DNA of 58,931 nucleotides from Anaerosolibacter carboniphilus. Lineage in GTDB: Bacteria > Bacillota > Clostridia > Peptostreptococcales > Thermotaleaceae. Below are positions 1-8,481 of this stretch, piece by piece (position 1 is the stretch's first letter; every line of letters starts with the position of its first letter). The stretch covers positions 1 to 58,931 of the forward strand of contig NZ_JACHEN010000034.1 in the NCBI RefSeq assembly GCF_014205875.1, read 5' to 3'. The notes under the pieces were generated by a model. It made no database searches. It had not been told where the DNA came from and saw nothing but the letters and a program-made list of their open reading frames with translations. The position numbers and the translations under genes were made by a program.

Positions 1-348
1 TCCTGCATTTACAGATGCACCTTTGTTTGTACTGATAGATACAACTTTTCCATCTGCTGGTGCCATGATTTCATTTTCCATCTTCATTGCTTCTAAGATT
101 ACCAATACTTGTCCTGATTTTACTGTATCGCCTTCTTTTATCTTGATATCAAGGATTGTTCCTGGCATTGGTGCAGTGATGGACTTTCCACCTGCTGGCA
201 CTGCCTTTGGTGCTGCTGCTTTAGGAGCCGCTGCTGGAGCTGGAGCTGCCGCTGGTCTTGCTGCTGGTGCAGGAGCAGAAACGCCACCAATTTCTTCTAC
301 TTCAACTTCATATGTGTTTCCATTTACAGTTATATTAAACTTTTTCAT
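1..348 (-). CDS. mmdC: Biotin carrier (gamma) subunit of methylmalonyl-CoA-type decarboxylase, C-terminus off window
   Basis: The leftward frame opens with an ATG at 346-348 behind an AAGGAGGATAACGA ribosome binding site and stays open to the window edge (116 codons). It encodes a short N-terminal domain, a flexible Ala/Pro-rich hinge (about residues 24-52) and a biotinyl domain with the canonical EAMKM motif, whose Lys is the biotinylation site. In this family the carrier shuttles CO2 from the carboxyltransferase to the membrane beta subunit that pumps Na+. The order alpha-delta-gamma matches Veillonella-type methylmalonyl-CoA decarboxylase, so a beta subunit would be expected just outside the window. 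A glutaconyl-CoA decarboxylase carrier is possible but less likely, given the alpha subunit. Confidence 0.9.
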   Translation of the reverse strand, partial: MKKFNITVNGNTYEVEVEEIGGVSAPAPAARPAAAPAPAAAPKAAAPKAVPAGGKSITAPMPGTILDIKIKEGDTVKSGQVLVILEAMKMENEIMAPADGKVVSISTNKGASVNAG

Positions 349-586
349 TTTCGTTATCCTCCTTCAAATTCATTCATTACTACTAAATAATAATTTTATA
401 GATATCCGTTTGTATAGGTTAATCTTTCCTATATCCTGTAGCCAGAAACTTCAGTCCCTGGAAATACATATTCCTGCGCAATAAAGCGTACGCTCTTCTC
501 TGATTTTATCATGGGGAAACTAAAATCCCCCTATGGTGTCAGATCTTTTGAATAATCATCTAATATTTACAAGCACCTATCTATAA

Positions 587-949
587 TTAAAATCTACTGC
601 CCATCTGCTCTACTTTACCCAGTCTGTTCCATGTAGGAGATTGATCTCCAACCCTTACAATGTTTCTTACTATGATATTGTGAGTAGATGTTTGCAGGCT
701 AGCCGCAACAGCCGCAGAAATGACTGCAATCAGTTCTTCCTCATTTCCTTCTTCTACAGTTTCCTCAACAACAGGTGCACTCTCTACAACCTGAACCGGC
801 GCCTTTTGAGGCTCTTTGTAGAACAGCATTCTTAAAAGGTCTAGTAGGAAAGAAAGTGCGATCAACGTTACGAAGGTAACACCCATACCTAATCCCGTAA
901 CGATCAAACCTTCTCCAAAACTTATCGTTTCACCGAACAATGATATCAC
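587..949 (-). CDS. mmdD: OadG/MmdD-like delta subunit of sodium-pumping decarboxylase
   Basis: This 120-residue protein has one N-terminal membrane helix (about residues 12-40), a Pro/Glu-rich linker (about 46-70) and a C-terminal segment with the EELIAVISAAVAAS signature seen in OadG/MmdD proteins. In the family this small subunit anchors the carboxyltransferase to the membrane beta subunit. It lies 38 bp downstream of the alpha subunit and 238 bp upstream of the carrier gene, all leftward, so it belongs to one operon. A separate epsilon subunit, present in Veillonella, was not seen in the gap before mmdC. Confidence 0.85.
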   Translation of the reverse strand: MISLFGETISFGEGLIVTGLGMGVTFVTLIALSFLLDLLRMLFYKEPQKAPVQVVESAPVVEETVEEGNEEELIAVISAAVAASLQTSTHNIIVRNIVRVGDQSPTWNRLGKVEQMGSRF

Positions 950-987
950 CTCTTTTTCTTGGACTTCAGTGGTGTCTGTCTTCTATC

Positions 988-2535
988 TTATAGCGGAATA
1001 TTTCCGTGCTTCTTCGCTGGTCTGTTCTCTCTCTTTGATGCAAGCATGTTAAACGCATCTACGAGTCTAGGTCTTGTTGCATTTGGTTCGATTACATCAT
1101 CAACGAATCCTCTTTCAGCAGCCTTGTATGGTGTGGCAAATTCGTCCGTGTACTCAGCGACTTTCTTAGCTCTTTCTGCTACTGGATCTGCAGCTTTTGC
1201 GATTTCATCCTTGAAGATAATGTTTGCTGCACCTTGTGGGCCCATAACTGCGATTTCAGCTTGTGGCCAAGCAAGAACGATATCCGCACCTAAATCTTTA
1301 GAACACATTGCTAAGTAAGATCCACCATAAGCTTTTCTTACGATTAATGTTACCTTTGGCACTGTTGCTTCACTGTATGCATAAAGCATCTTCGCACCAT
1401 GTCGAATGATTCCACCATATTCTTGGTTTGTTCCTGGTAAGAATCCAGGTACGTCAACGATATTTAATAATGGAATGTTATACGCATCACAAGTTCTGAT
1501 GAATCTAGCTGCCTTATCCGATGCATTGATATCTAAGCAGCCTGCAAGGAACTTTGGTTGGTTTGCAATGATACCAACAGATTGTCCGTTGATTCTTGCA
1601 AAACAAGTGATGATATTCTTTGCAAAATATGGTTGATACTCATAGTAATCGCCGTCATCTACAATCTTAGAAATCACATCAAACATATCGTATGGCTTGT
1701 TTGCATTGTCTGGTAGGATATCATCAAGTTCTGGAATTAATCTGTTGATGTCATCTTCTGTCTCATAGAATGGTGCAGTCTCCATGTTGTTTGATGGTAA
1801 GAAGCTTAATAGTCTTCTAATCTGTGCAATACAATCTTCATCATTTGACGCTACGAAGTGAGCTACCCCACTGGTTGTATTATGGGTCATTGCACCACCA
1901 AGATCCTCAGCCGTTACTTCTTCACCTGTTACTGTCTTGATTACCTGTGGTCCAGTGATGAACATCTGGCTTGTCTTCTCAACCATGTAGATAAAGTCTG
2001 TGATTGCTGGAGAATATACGGCACCACCAGCACAAGGTCCCATGATGGCAGAGATTTGTGGTACTACCCCAGATGCAATTGTGTTTCTATAGAAGATCTT
2101 TCCGTATCCAGATAAAGCATCTACTGCTTCTTGGATTCTTGCACCACCAGAGTCATTTAAGCCAACCACTGGCGCGCCAACCTTTAATGCATTGTCTAAC
2201 ACCTTACAGATTTTCGCTGCATGCATTTCTCCAAGGGAGCCACCAACTACTGTAAAGTCTTGGGCATAGGCATAAACCAATCTTCCGTCAACCATACCGT
2301 ATCCTGTTACAACACCTTCGCCTGGAGACTCAACTTTCTCCATACCGAAGTTTACACATCGGTGGGTTACAAAAGCATCTAACTCAACGAATGTTCCTGC
2401 ATCAAATAGTAGGTTCATTCTTTCTCTAGCTGTTAATTTCCCGGATTCATGCTGCTTATCGATTCTCTTTTGACCGCCACCAAGCGCAATTTTCTCTCTA
2501 CGCTTACGCAAATCTTCTAATCTGTTGATTGCCAT
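988..2535 (-). CDS. mmdA: Methylmalonyl-CoA decarboxylase alpha subunit (carboxyltransferase)
   Basis: The start is the ATG at 2535, behind AGGAGGTTAGTAAAC, giving 515 residues, the usual length of acyl-CoA carboxyltransferases. The protein has two crotonase-like halves. Conserved stretches include [27 protein letters not shown] and [13 protein letters not shown] in the N-terminal half, and [19 protein letters not shown] with [18 protein letters not shown] in the C-terminal half. It transfers the carboxyl group of an acyl-CoA, probably (S)-methylmalonyl-CoA, to the biotin carrier. From memory it resembles Veillonella MmdA closely and is shorter than GcdA (about 587 residues). It could also be annotated as a propionyl-CoA carboxylase beta chain; the adjacent mmdD favours the decarboxylating, Na+-pumping role. 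Confidence 0.9.
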   Translation of the reverse strand: MAINRLEDLRKRREKIALGGGQKRIDKQHESGKLTARERMNLLFDAGTFVELDAFVTHRCVNFGMEKVESPGEGVVTGYGMVDGRLVYAYAQDFTVVGGSLGEMHAAKICKVLDNALKVGAPVVGLNDSGGARIQEAVDALSGYGKIFYRNTIASGVVPQISAIMGPCAGGAVYSPAITDFIYMVEKTSQMFITGPQVIKTVTGEEVTAEDLGGAMTHNTTSGVAHFVASNDEDCIAQIRRLLSFLPSNNMETAPFYETEDDINRLIPELDDILPDNANKPYDMFDVISKIVDDGDYYEYQPYFAKNIITCFARINGQSVGIIANQPKFLAGCLDINASDKAARFIRTCDAYNIPLLNIVDVPGFLPGTNQEYGGIIRHGAKMLYAYSEATVPKVTLIVRKAYGGSYLAMCSKDLGADIVLAWPQAEIAVMGPQGAANIIFKDEIAKAADPVAERAKKVAEYTDEFATPYKAAERGFVDDVIEPNATRPRLVDAFNMLASKRENRPAKKHGNIPL

Positions 2536-2683
2536 GTTTACTAACCTCCTATACAAATATTGGACTTATGAAAAAACAGCACCTTAAGAGACTCTTTTCA
2601 ATCTCCTTATGAAAATACTAGAGCTCTTTATATTGGCTCTCAATAATCCACTTGACTTGTTGATTAAATGCTTGTTCCTAAAT

Positions 2684-3871
2684 CTAGAAAATATTTTCTT
2701 TCTTTAAAGCATCAATTTCTTCTGTACTCATACCCAATAGTTCCTTTAGGATCTCTTCTGTATGCTGCCCCAGCAGTGGTGCATGGGTACGTACGATACC
2801 TTGGGTTTCACTCATCTTGATGGGTACTCCTGCCATTTTTAAGTGGCCTGCCACAGGATGATCTACTTCTATGATCATATCTCTGGCCAATACTTGAGGA
2901 TCTTCCATCACCTTATCAATCGTATTGATTGGTCCGTTTGGTACCCCTGCCTTGTCCAGTAGGTCCTGCCACTCTTTTGTTGTTTTTGTTCTTGTAACCT
3001 CAGTAATCAGCGGCACCAATTCTTCTACATGCTTCGTTCTTAATGGATTGGTTTTAAATCGCTCATCCTGGGCCCATTCCTCTGTTCCAAATACTTCACA
3101 CATCTTCACAAATAATGCATCATTTCCTGCTGCAATCATGATTTCTCCATCGATGGTTTCAAATGGCTCAAATGGCGTAATGGAGCTGTGACGGTTTCCT
3201 GCTGGCTTTGGTGCTTCTCCCGTAACCACATATCTGGCAATGGCATTCTCCAGGATTGCCACCTGGCAATCTAACATGGCCACATCCACCTTTTGTCCTA
3301 CGCCTGTATTGTTACGATAATTTAAGGCTGCCAAGACGCCAATGGCTGTAAATAACCCTGCTGTTACATCTCCGATGGATGGACCTACTCTCGTTGGCTT
3401 ACCACCCTTTGGTCCTGTGATACTCATGATACCTCCCATTGCCTGTACAACGGCATCATAAGCAGCTCTCTTGCTATAAGGTCCAGAGTGACCGAATCCT
3501 GATGAAGCGGCATAGATAATTCTAGGGTTTATTTTCTTTAATTCTTCATAGCCCAAGCCTAATTTCTCCATTGTTCCTGGTCTGTAGTTCTCTACCACCA
3601 CATCTGCCTTCTTCACCATTTCTATAAATAGTTCCTTCGCTTTAGGTGCTTTTAGATTCAATGTAATACTTCTTTTATTTCGGTTTAAGCTCATAAAATA
3701 GGCGCTTTCATTCTGGATATAGGGACCAAATTGTCTTGAATCATCCCCTACCTCAGGGGCTTCAATCTTAATTACATCTGCACCCATATCAGCCATTACC
3801 ATGGTAGCATAGGGTCCTGCCAGCACTCTTGTCAAATCCAACACTTTAATACCTTCTAAAGCCTGTTTCAT
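2684..3871 (-). CDS. Class III (CaiB/BaiF family) CoA-transferase
   Basis: The 395-residue length is typical of family III CoA-transferases such as formyl-CoA transferase and CaiB. The N-terminus carries the family signature LEGIKVLDLTRVLAGPYA. An Asp at about residue 168 in the SIGDVTAG stretch aligns with the catalytic Asp169 of formyl-CoA transferase. These interlocked dimers move CoA between carboxylic acids through an aspartyl-CoA thioester. The gene is first in the operon, upstream of mmdA, which suggests that it activates the acid later decarboxylated or recycles the product CoA. The substrate cannot be read from sequence. The start has a GGAGAGAG ribosome binding site. Confidence 0.87.
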   Translation of the reverse strand: MKQALEGIKVLDLTRVLAGPYATMVMADMGADVIKIEAPEVGDDSRQFGPYIQNESAYFMSLNRNKRSITLNLKAPKAKELFIEMVKKADVVVENYRPGTMEKLGLGYEELKKINPRIIYAASSGFGHSGPYSKRAAYDAVVQAMGGIMSITGPKGGKPTRVGPSIGDVTAGLFTAIGVLAALNYRNNTGVGQKVDVAMLDCQVAILENAIARYVVTGEAPKPAGNRHSSITPFEPFETIDGEIMIAAGNDALFVKMCEVFGTEEWAQDERFKTNPLRTKHVEELVPLITEVTRTKTTKEWQDLLDKAGVPNGPINTIDKVMEDPQVLARDMIIEVDHPVAGHLKMAGVPIKMSETQGIVRTHAPLLGQHTEEILKELLGMSTEEIDALKKENIF

Positions 3872-3932
3872 ACGTCTCTCTCCTTTTCTTTTAAATTTTC
3901 TTTAATATTTTAATTTTTAAGTAGCAATACTC

Positions 3933-3960
3933 AATATAAAATGTTGTTTTAAATAAACAA
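3933..3960 (-). promoter_or_regulatory. Candidate promoter of the CoA-transferase/decarboxylase operon
   Basis: Read leftward, TTGTTT (3955-3960) and TATATT (3933-3938) are separated by 16 bp and resemble a housekeeping promoter about 60 bp upstream of the start codon. The large palindrome at 3978 sits just upstream of the -35 box. No -24/-12 sigma-54 element was seen. The boxes are imperfect and the assignment is tentative. Confidence 0.4.
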
Positions 3961-3977
3961 AAGATATTAAAATAAAG

Positions 3978-4015
3978 TTGATATTATATATTTGATCAAA
4001 TATATAATATCAACT
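3978..4015. repeat. Perfect 38-bp palindrome upstream of the operon
   Basis: The left arm GTTGATATTATATATTTGA is followed with no spacer by its exact reverse complement, centred between 3996 and 3997. It lies just upstream of the candidate -35 box. A site this size could bind a dimeric or tetrameric regulator, or form a cruciform in AT-rich DNA. No regulator gene is adjacent, and its function is unknown. Confidence 0.85.
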
Positions 4016-4048
4016 ACATAGTATTAACTATATAATATTTAACATATA

Positions 4049-4081
4049 ATATCAAATTTATTAAACGATATATTTTGATAT
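4049..4081. repeat. Second AT-rich inverted repeat
   Basis: The arms ATATCAAA (4049-4056) and TTTGATAT (4074-4081) flank a 17-base AT-rich spacer. The arm shares the GATAT/ATATC core of the larger palindrome at 3978, so the two may be related regulator sites. It could also be chance similarity in AT-rich DNA. Confidence 0.45.
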
Positions 4082-4276
4082 TTTTTAAAATTATATCTCT
4101 TTTTCCCATCTTTTCTTAATATTCTAAGTAATTTCGACATTTTTCTGCTTCTATCCTGTATCATTTCCTTATGACCTCTAATACACCTAGACAGAACCCT
4201 TCTTACTCGCTATCTTTGCTTAATAGCCTCGCTTATTTTTATATCCCTAAACATTTACTCTTACCCTTTGGGGTTA

Positions 4277-4380
4277 CATCCAAGAAAAATGCTCATGAAT
4301 AATCTCTTGGTTACAGACTCATGTCTGAGTATGAAACCAAGAGATTATTCATAGATAAAAAAAAAGAAATTAGAATTTCA
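4277..4380 (+). pseudogene. Decayed tyrosine-integrase gene fragment (copy 1) folded into a long hairpin
   Basis: The stretch matches the intact integrase gene at 19166-20107 around its bases 19745-19840: AAGAAAATGCTCATGAA and TGAGTATGAAACCAA are shared with few changes. Only part of the catalytic-domain coding region survives. Within it, TGAATAATCTCTTGGTT (4296-4312) is exactly inverted at 4335-4351, and an inner ACTCA/TGAGT pair extends the stem. The second arm comes from the integrase, so the first looks like a locally inverted duplication. A promoter-like repeat and a cargo gene follow, as they do behind the intact integrase. Confidence 0.7.
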
Positions 4381-4406
4381 ATTTAGGCGCTGTTTAAAAT
4401 TGCGTT

Positions 4407-4477
4407 GAAAATTATATTATTTCATCTATATGCAAAGAATACCCATATTCTGTATAATAGAATTAATTCGTAATTGT
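4407..4477 (+). promoter_or_regulatory. Conserved integrase-distal promoter repeat, copy 1
   Basis: About 70 bp closely match 20122-20192, the DNA just behind the intact integrase, and partly match 6505-6554. All three contain CATATTCTG directly before TATAAT (here 4453-4458), then ATTAATTCGTAATTGT or a one-base variant. No canonical -35 box is present. In each case the next gene is a different small rightward gene, here the YbaK-like gene. Confidence 0.7.
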
Positions 4478-4526
4478 ATGATAATGTGAAACAATGCCTA
4501 TTCAAATAATGTAAAGGAGAAATAAA

Positions 4527-5000
4527 ATGGCTATTGAAAAAGTTAAGGAATATTTCAAACAATGGAATATGGAGAATAAGATACTTGAGTTTGACGTTTC
4601 AAGTGCAACTGTGGAATTAGCAGCTCAAGCATTAAACTGTGAGCCAAAAAGAATTGCAAAGACACTATCGTTTATGATAGATACTAAATGCATTTTAATT
4701 GTTGCAGCAGGCGATGCAAAAATTGACAATTCAAAGTATAAATTGCAGTTTGGAACAAAAGGAAAAATGTTAACTGCTGACGAGGTACTCACCCTTACAG
4801 GACATGCTATTGGTGGGGTCTGTCCATTCGGAGTAAAAGATGGAGTCGTTACTTATCTTGATATATCTCTCAAAAGATTTACAACAGTCTTCCCAGCATG
4901 TGGTAGTAGCAACAGTGCTATTGAACTTACCATTGATGAGCTTGAACAATACTCAAATGCCGACTCTTGGATAGATGTATGTAAGGATTGGCAAGAATAA
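4527..5000 (+). CDS. YbaK/EbsC-family aminoacyl-tRNA deacylase
   Basis: This 157-residue protein consists of a single YbaK/ProX editing domain. It shows the conserved AKTLSF stretch with the lysine typical of these deacylases (about residue 45) and the GGVCPFG motif (about 96-102). Family members hydrolyse mischarged Cys-tRNA(Pro) or Ala-tRNA(Pro), or related products; substrate choice cannot be read here. An AAAGGAG ribosome binding site precedes the ATG. The gene follows an integrase remnant and the shared promoter repeat, suggesting delivery as cargo of a decayed element. It converges with the downstream acetyltransferase gene. Confidence 0.85.
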   Translation: MAIEKVKEYFKQWNMENKILEFDVSSATVELAAQALNCEPKRIAKTLSFMIDTKCILIVAAGDAKIDNSKYKLQFGTKGKMLTADEVLTLTGHAIGGVCPFGVKDGVVTYLDISLKRFTTVFPACGSSNSAIELTIDELEQYSNADSWIDVCKDWQE

Positions 5001-5068
5001 TCTTCAAACTACATTCTTAGTTTTCACACAGTCTGGAGCACAACAGGAAGCATTTTCTTTTGCACAAG

Positions 5069-5953
5069 CTATTTTCTGCACCAAAAGGTTTCGGTTGAAA
5101 CAGGATAAAAACCAATATTATAATAAAATTGTTGTGATGAACCTACATATGCTCGTTTTGCTCCGAGTTTTCCACAACGCATAACAGCTTCAAGTACTGC
5201 CGCCTTTCCAAGTCCCATCATTCGATATTGAGGATCTGTTGCCACAGGTTCTACAAGGGCATAATCCGTATTACGCTCATACCACATTCCACAATAGGAA
5301 ACAAATTCTCCATTCGGTGCAACAACTGCTATCTTATGTTCAAGGTTTACATGGGGGCCAGCAAACTGATTTTTTATATCAAGCATGTGTTCCCCTGTTT
5401 TCGGAGGTTCGCCATCATGATTGAATCCTCGCCATAAGACTTTACTGTATTCATATAAATCAAATCTTTCTGCAAGGCTTACAACACGAAATCCCTGGGG
5501 CAGCTGATAAGAAATATTATCGTCAATATCTATCCTTGCAGTACATTGTTTGCTTTGTGTTGGTCTGTAGCCATGAGCAATGGCAATGCGTTGAAACCCA
5601 TGATCATTGTCATCAATAAGCACTTTATGCTCACCACTAAAATGATGCTGCACATAGTTTAAAATATCTTCTTTAAGAAAATGATAATCTTTATCCACAC
5701 AAATATAGGCTTCATCAATATCAGTTTCATATGTTGCTAACGCTACAATTTTTTCATCATCTTTCCACATTCCAATTCTGTTTAAAAAGCTTTTGTTAAG
5801 ATAAGGCAGTGAAAACATCCATTCCCATCTACCCCATAAGAAGTTCGGCGTTGTTACATTTTCCTGATTTATTCTTTTTAAAAAGTCATAAACTTTTAAA
5901 AAGTCATCTGTGAATCCATGTTGATTGATATAATTGCAAAATTTTATGGACAT
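5069..5953 (-). CDS. GNAT-family N-acetyltransferase
   Basis: The 294-residue protein ends in a GNAT domain. The acetyl-CoA pyrophosphate-binding loop appears as ATDPQYRMMGLGKAAV (motif A, Q/RxxGxG/A), followed by an SSQQFYYNIGFYPV motif B region typical of these folds. The N-terminal half (about residues 1-150) is less conserved and may be a degenerate second GNAT-like half. Substrate is unknown. The gene faces the YbaK-like gene, with 68 bp between the stops. The start has a GGGGTGAT ribosome binding site. Confidence 0.82.
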   Translation of the reverse strand: MSIKFCNYINQHGFTDDFLKVYDFLKRINQENVTTPNFLWGRWEWMFSLPYLNKSFLNRIGMWKDDEKIVALATYETDIDEAYICVDKDYHFLKEDILNYVQHHFSGEHKVLIDDNDHGFQRIAIAHGYRPTQSKQCTARIDIDDNISYQLPQGFRVVSLAERFDLYEYSKVLWRGFNHDGEPPKTGEHMLDIKNQFAGPHVNLEHKIAVVAPNGEFVSYCGMWYERNTDYALVEPVATDPQYRMMGLGKAAVLEAVMRCGKLGAKRAYVGSSQQFYYNIGFYPVSTETFWCRK

Positions 5954-6006
5954 CTAATCACCCCGCAAAATGTAAATAATCTTCGTTAGCTCATTTCATC
6001 TTCAAT

Positions 6007-6165
6007 TTATTTATCTCTTCTCATTTTTTTACAAAGGCCTATAACGAACTGTCCAATCCCCAATCGTTCACCCACATAATTTGCTACTTCCATATAAATC
6101 TTCACAATGACTATGTATACAAAGAGAACGATTAAGATGTTTAATACATACTGAACGTAATCCAT
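6007..6165 (-). CDS. Small single-span membrane protein
   Basis: The ATG at 6165 has an excellent AAGGGGGA ribosome binding site, so it is preferred over an upstream in-frame start at 6201. The product has 52 residues: one hydrophobic helix (about residues 6-25), then an amphipathic stretch with a basic tail ending KKMRRDK. No family was recognised. It is separate from the acetyltransferase gene (53 bp away, same strand) and may be co-transcribed with it. Confidence 0.6.
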   Translation of the reverse strand: MDYVQYVLNILIVLFVYIVIVKIYMEVANYVGERLGIGQFVIGLCKKMRRDK

Positions 6166-6362
6166 ATTTTCCCCCTTAACGGCAGTCAAATAATTAACCA
6201 ATTTAATTAGTCATTTGCTTCCGATATTCCGAAAAGATTATTTTGAGAGTAGGCGCTAAATCAATGTATCCCTATTCTTTCTTCTCTGTATAAACAGATT
6301 ATATTTAAAGAAAATACGACAAAACAATAGAAAATTCCTTTATTTTTCTAAGATATGGAAAT

Positions 6363-6500
6363 CTGATTAAGGCCAAAAGGGAAAGATCTCCTCCTTGGGG
6401 CTACGTACAAAGAAAATGCTATGAAGTATATGAATAGCTATAGATCAATTCCTAAGTATGATACCAAGAAGTTGTTCAAAACAAGAAAAAGAAGCCATTA
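6363..6500 (+). pseudogene. Decayed tyrosine-integrase gene fragment (copy 2)
   Basis: The DNA aligns with bases about 19690-19850 of the intact integrase gene. One frame reads MKYMNSYRSIPKYDTKKLF against MKYMNGYRPMPEYETKRLF in the intact protein, with a frameshift before it and a stop shortly after. It is too broken to encode a recombinase. As with copy 1, the shared promoter repeat follows at once and then a cargo gene, so this is another relic of the same element family. Confidence 0.8.
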
Positions 6501-6504
6501 ACGG

Positions 6505-6554
6505 ATATACAAAGAAAACCCATATTCTGTATAATATAATTAATTCGTGATTGT
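6505..6554 (+). promoter_or_regulatory. Conserved integrase-distal promoter repeat, copy 2
   Basis: ATATACAAAGAAAACCCATA leads into TTCTG and TATAAT (6530-6535), then AATTAATTCGTGATTGT. This is the third member of the repeat family at 4407 and 20122. It stands 59 bp upstream of the start codon of the flavin-binding protein gene. The palindrome seen in copy 3 is degraded here. Confidence 0.65.
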
Positions 6555-6612
6555 TATATGCTGTGTAGTAAAGAAAATTCATATAATCTGTTTAATAAAG
6601 GGAGTGAGAACT

Positions 6613-7074
6613 ATGAAGAAAACAGCTAATGAACTTCAAAAGGAAAGAATTAAAGAAATCGAAGAAAAGGCTTCTCAATTATTAGAAAAGTGTGCAGTTG
6701 TAACGCTTGCTTCTGTTAATGAAAAGGGGTATCCACGTATATGTACCATAACAAAAGTCAGAAATAATGACTTTTTCGAAATCTATTTTATGACATCAAA
6801 AAGATCTCATTTAAATGGAAAAGCAACTCATTTTGAAAATAATACTAAAGCGAGTGTTTGCTATTATCTTGGTGGTGACAGTGTCACACTGATTGGTGAT
6901 GTTGCAATAGTAACAGACATGGATGAGAAAAGAAAATTTGATAATGATTGTGATAGAAATTTCTTCAAGAAAGGGATTGAAGATCCTAAATGTTATTTAC
7001 TAAGATTTCGAACGAATGAGGCAACATTTTGGATTGAGGGAAAATTTAGGACTTGTAAATATAAAGCTCACTAA
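6613..7074 (+). CDS. Pyridoxamine 5'-phosphate oxidase-like, FMN-binding split-barrel protein
   Basis: The ATG at 6613 has an AAAGGGAGTGAG ribosome binding site and gives 153 residues, the usual size for stand-alone split-barrel flavoproteins. Family features include CAVVTLASVNEKGYPRI near residues 27-43, the YFMTSKRSHLNGKA strand, and a C-terminal FWIEGKFR. These proteins bind FMN or similar cofactors and often reduce or protect against small molecules; the reaction here is unknown. The gene sits behind an integrase relic and the shared promoter repeat, so it is probably element cargo. Confidence 0.8.
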   Translation: MKKTANELQKERIKEIEEKASQLLEKCAVVTLASVNEKGYPRICTITKVRNNDFFEIYFMTSKRSHLNGKATHFENNTKASVCYYLGGDSVTLIGDVAIVTDMDEKRKFDNDCDRNFFKKGIEDPKCYLLRFRTNEATFWIEGKFRTCKYKAH

Positions 7075-7189
7075 TGCAGGTTATGAATGCTAGCTTTAAT
7101 TAGGCTGCAACAAAAATAAGACGCAATAATACTCTTATATTATATAGTAATACAATTAATACGCAGTTGTAGAAAAATGCGATATAACA

Positions 7190-8144
7190 ATAAATCGCAA
7201 AAGTAATTGAAGAAAAGATTCTTGAAAAACGTACACAATATCCCGAATGGGGCCCAAGTACCCTAAAGCGACTCCTTGAAAATCAAGGTATGAAAGATCT
7301 TCCCTCAAGAACAACATTTGCAAATGTGTTAAAGCGCAATAATTATGTGGAAATAGAAAAATCTAAACCACAAAAGCCCCTCATTCGCTTCGAACGAGAC
7401 TATCCAAATGACTTATGGCAAGTTGATTTTAAAGGTCATTTTGGTATGACCGACGGTAATAGATGTTATCCCCTTACAGTGCTGGATGATTGTACCCGCT
7501 ATTCACTCTGCTTGGATGCCAAGAGCAACGAGCAAGGACCTGGAGTCTTTGAGAGTTTTACACGTCTATTCACAGAGTTTGGGCTACCAAAAGATATCTT
7601 GTGTGACAATGGCAATCCTTGGGGAGATTCAAAAAACGGTTATACGCTGTTCGAAATTTGGCTGATGCAGCTTGGGATATTACCTATCCACATACGCCCC
7701 TATAGACCTCAAACCCAGGGCAAAGAAGAGCGATTTCATCGTACTCTTTCTAAAGAACTCCTAGCCCGTCAGCAAATCGAAGATATTCTAGATGCTCAGG
7801 AGAAATTCGATAAGTGGCGATATGTGTATAACTACATACGACCACATCATGCTCTAAACCTAGACGTACCTGCAGATCACTACAAACCTAGCATTAGAAA
7901 GATGCCTAGAGTGCCAAAAGAGCCTGAATACAGTGGGGCCAATATTATCAAGGTTGATTATAAGGGTTATATTAGAATAAATGGCTTTAAATATTATTTT
8001 AGCGAATCCTTTGCTAATAGGTATGTTCAGCTAGAAACAATAGACAACCACATTATATCTATCAACTACGGAGAATTCAGTATAGCACGGGTTAACACCG
8101 ACGAAGGATTAATAATTTCTAAACGTATTCGAAGAAAAGTGTAA
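7190..8144 (+). pseudogene. 5'-truncated IS481-type transposase
   Basis: The frame begins just after an in-frame stop, without the N-terminal helix-turn-helix domain of IS481/IS3-type transposases. It retains the linker (WGPSTLKRLLENQG) and the rve integrase core: DLWQVDFKGHF with the first Asp, LCDNGNPWG with the second Asp, and QGKEERFHRTLSKELL with the Glu. A methionine at 7290 could start a shorter product. Downstream, two copies of GTGTAAACCATGT, ending near TTGGACTTGACA, look like the IS right terminus; no matching left terminus was found before 7190. The element is probably immobile. Confidence 0.8.
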
Positions 8145-8180
8145 ACCATGTACCTTTCAAAAGTGTAAACCATGTTGGAC

Positions 8181-8439
8181 TTGACAGAGGGCGCCGATCC
8201 CTACAAAGTATTGATCACAGCAGTAGGGGAGGGATTTCCTGCCCGATTGTGACGCATTCTTTATTTATTATGTAGTAACACGTGAAGAATTTTATTGATT
8301 TCATGTGTCAAAGGACATCTACTTCTGTTGTCTCACGACACAATTATGTTTTGAGGATATATTTTACAAAATCAAGACACAAAATTACTGCTATTCTTAC
8401 GAACTTTGAAACTCGTATATTACTTAAAAAAGCCTAAAA
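8181..8439. other. Intergenic region with no recognised gene
   Basis: AT-rich DNA between the IS relic and the terminator of the DUF2935 gene. A TACGAACTTTGAAA stretch near 8398 resembles the ACGAACT motif in repeats at 9.9-16.9 kb, but the match is short. No coding frame or RNA gene was seen. Confidence 0.4.
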
Positions 8440-8474
8440 TTAGCCTGTCAGCATAAAATAATCCGACAGGCTAA
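8440..8474 (-). terminator. Intrinsic terminator of the DUF2935 gene
   Basis: TTAGCCTGTC and GACAGGCTAA form a perfect 10-bp stem with a 15-base loop just after the stop codon of the leftward gene. The leftward tail has only a short T-rich run (ATTTTAGG), so termination strength is uncertain. Confidence 0.7.
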
Positions 8475-8481
8475 TTCTATA

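Noticed and set aside
23..484. Rightward open frame across the mmdC gene
   Set aside because: It is antisense to a clear biotin-carrier gene and its Ala-rich product mirrors the hinge codons.
3872..3960. Sigma-54 promoter for the decarboxylase operon
   Set aside because: The upstream palindrome suggested an enhancer site, but no GG/GC pair with -24/-12 spacing was present.
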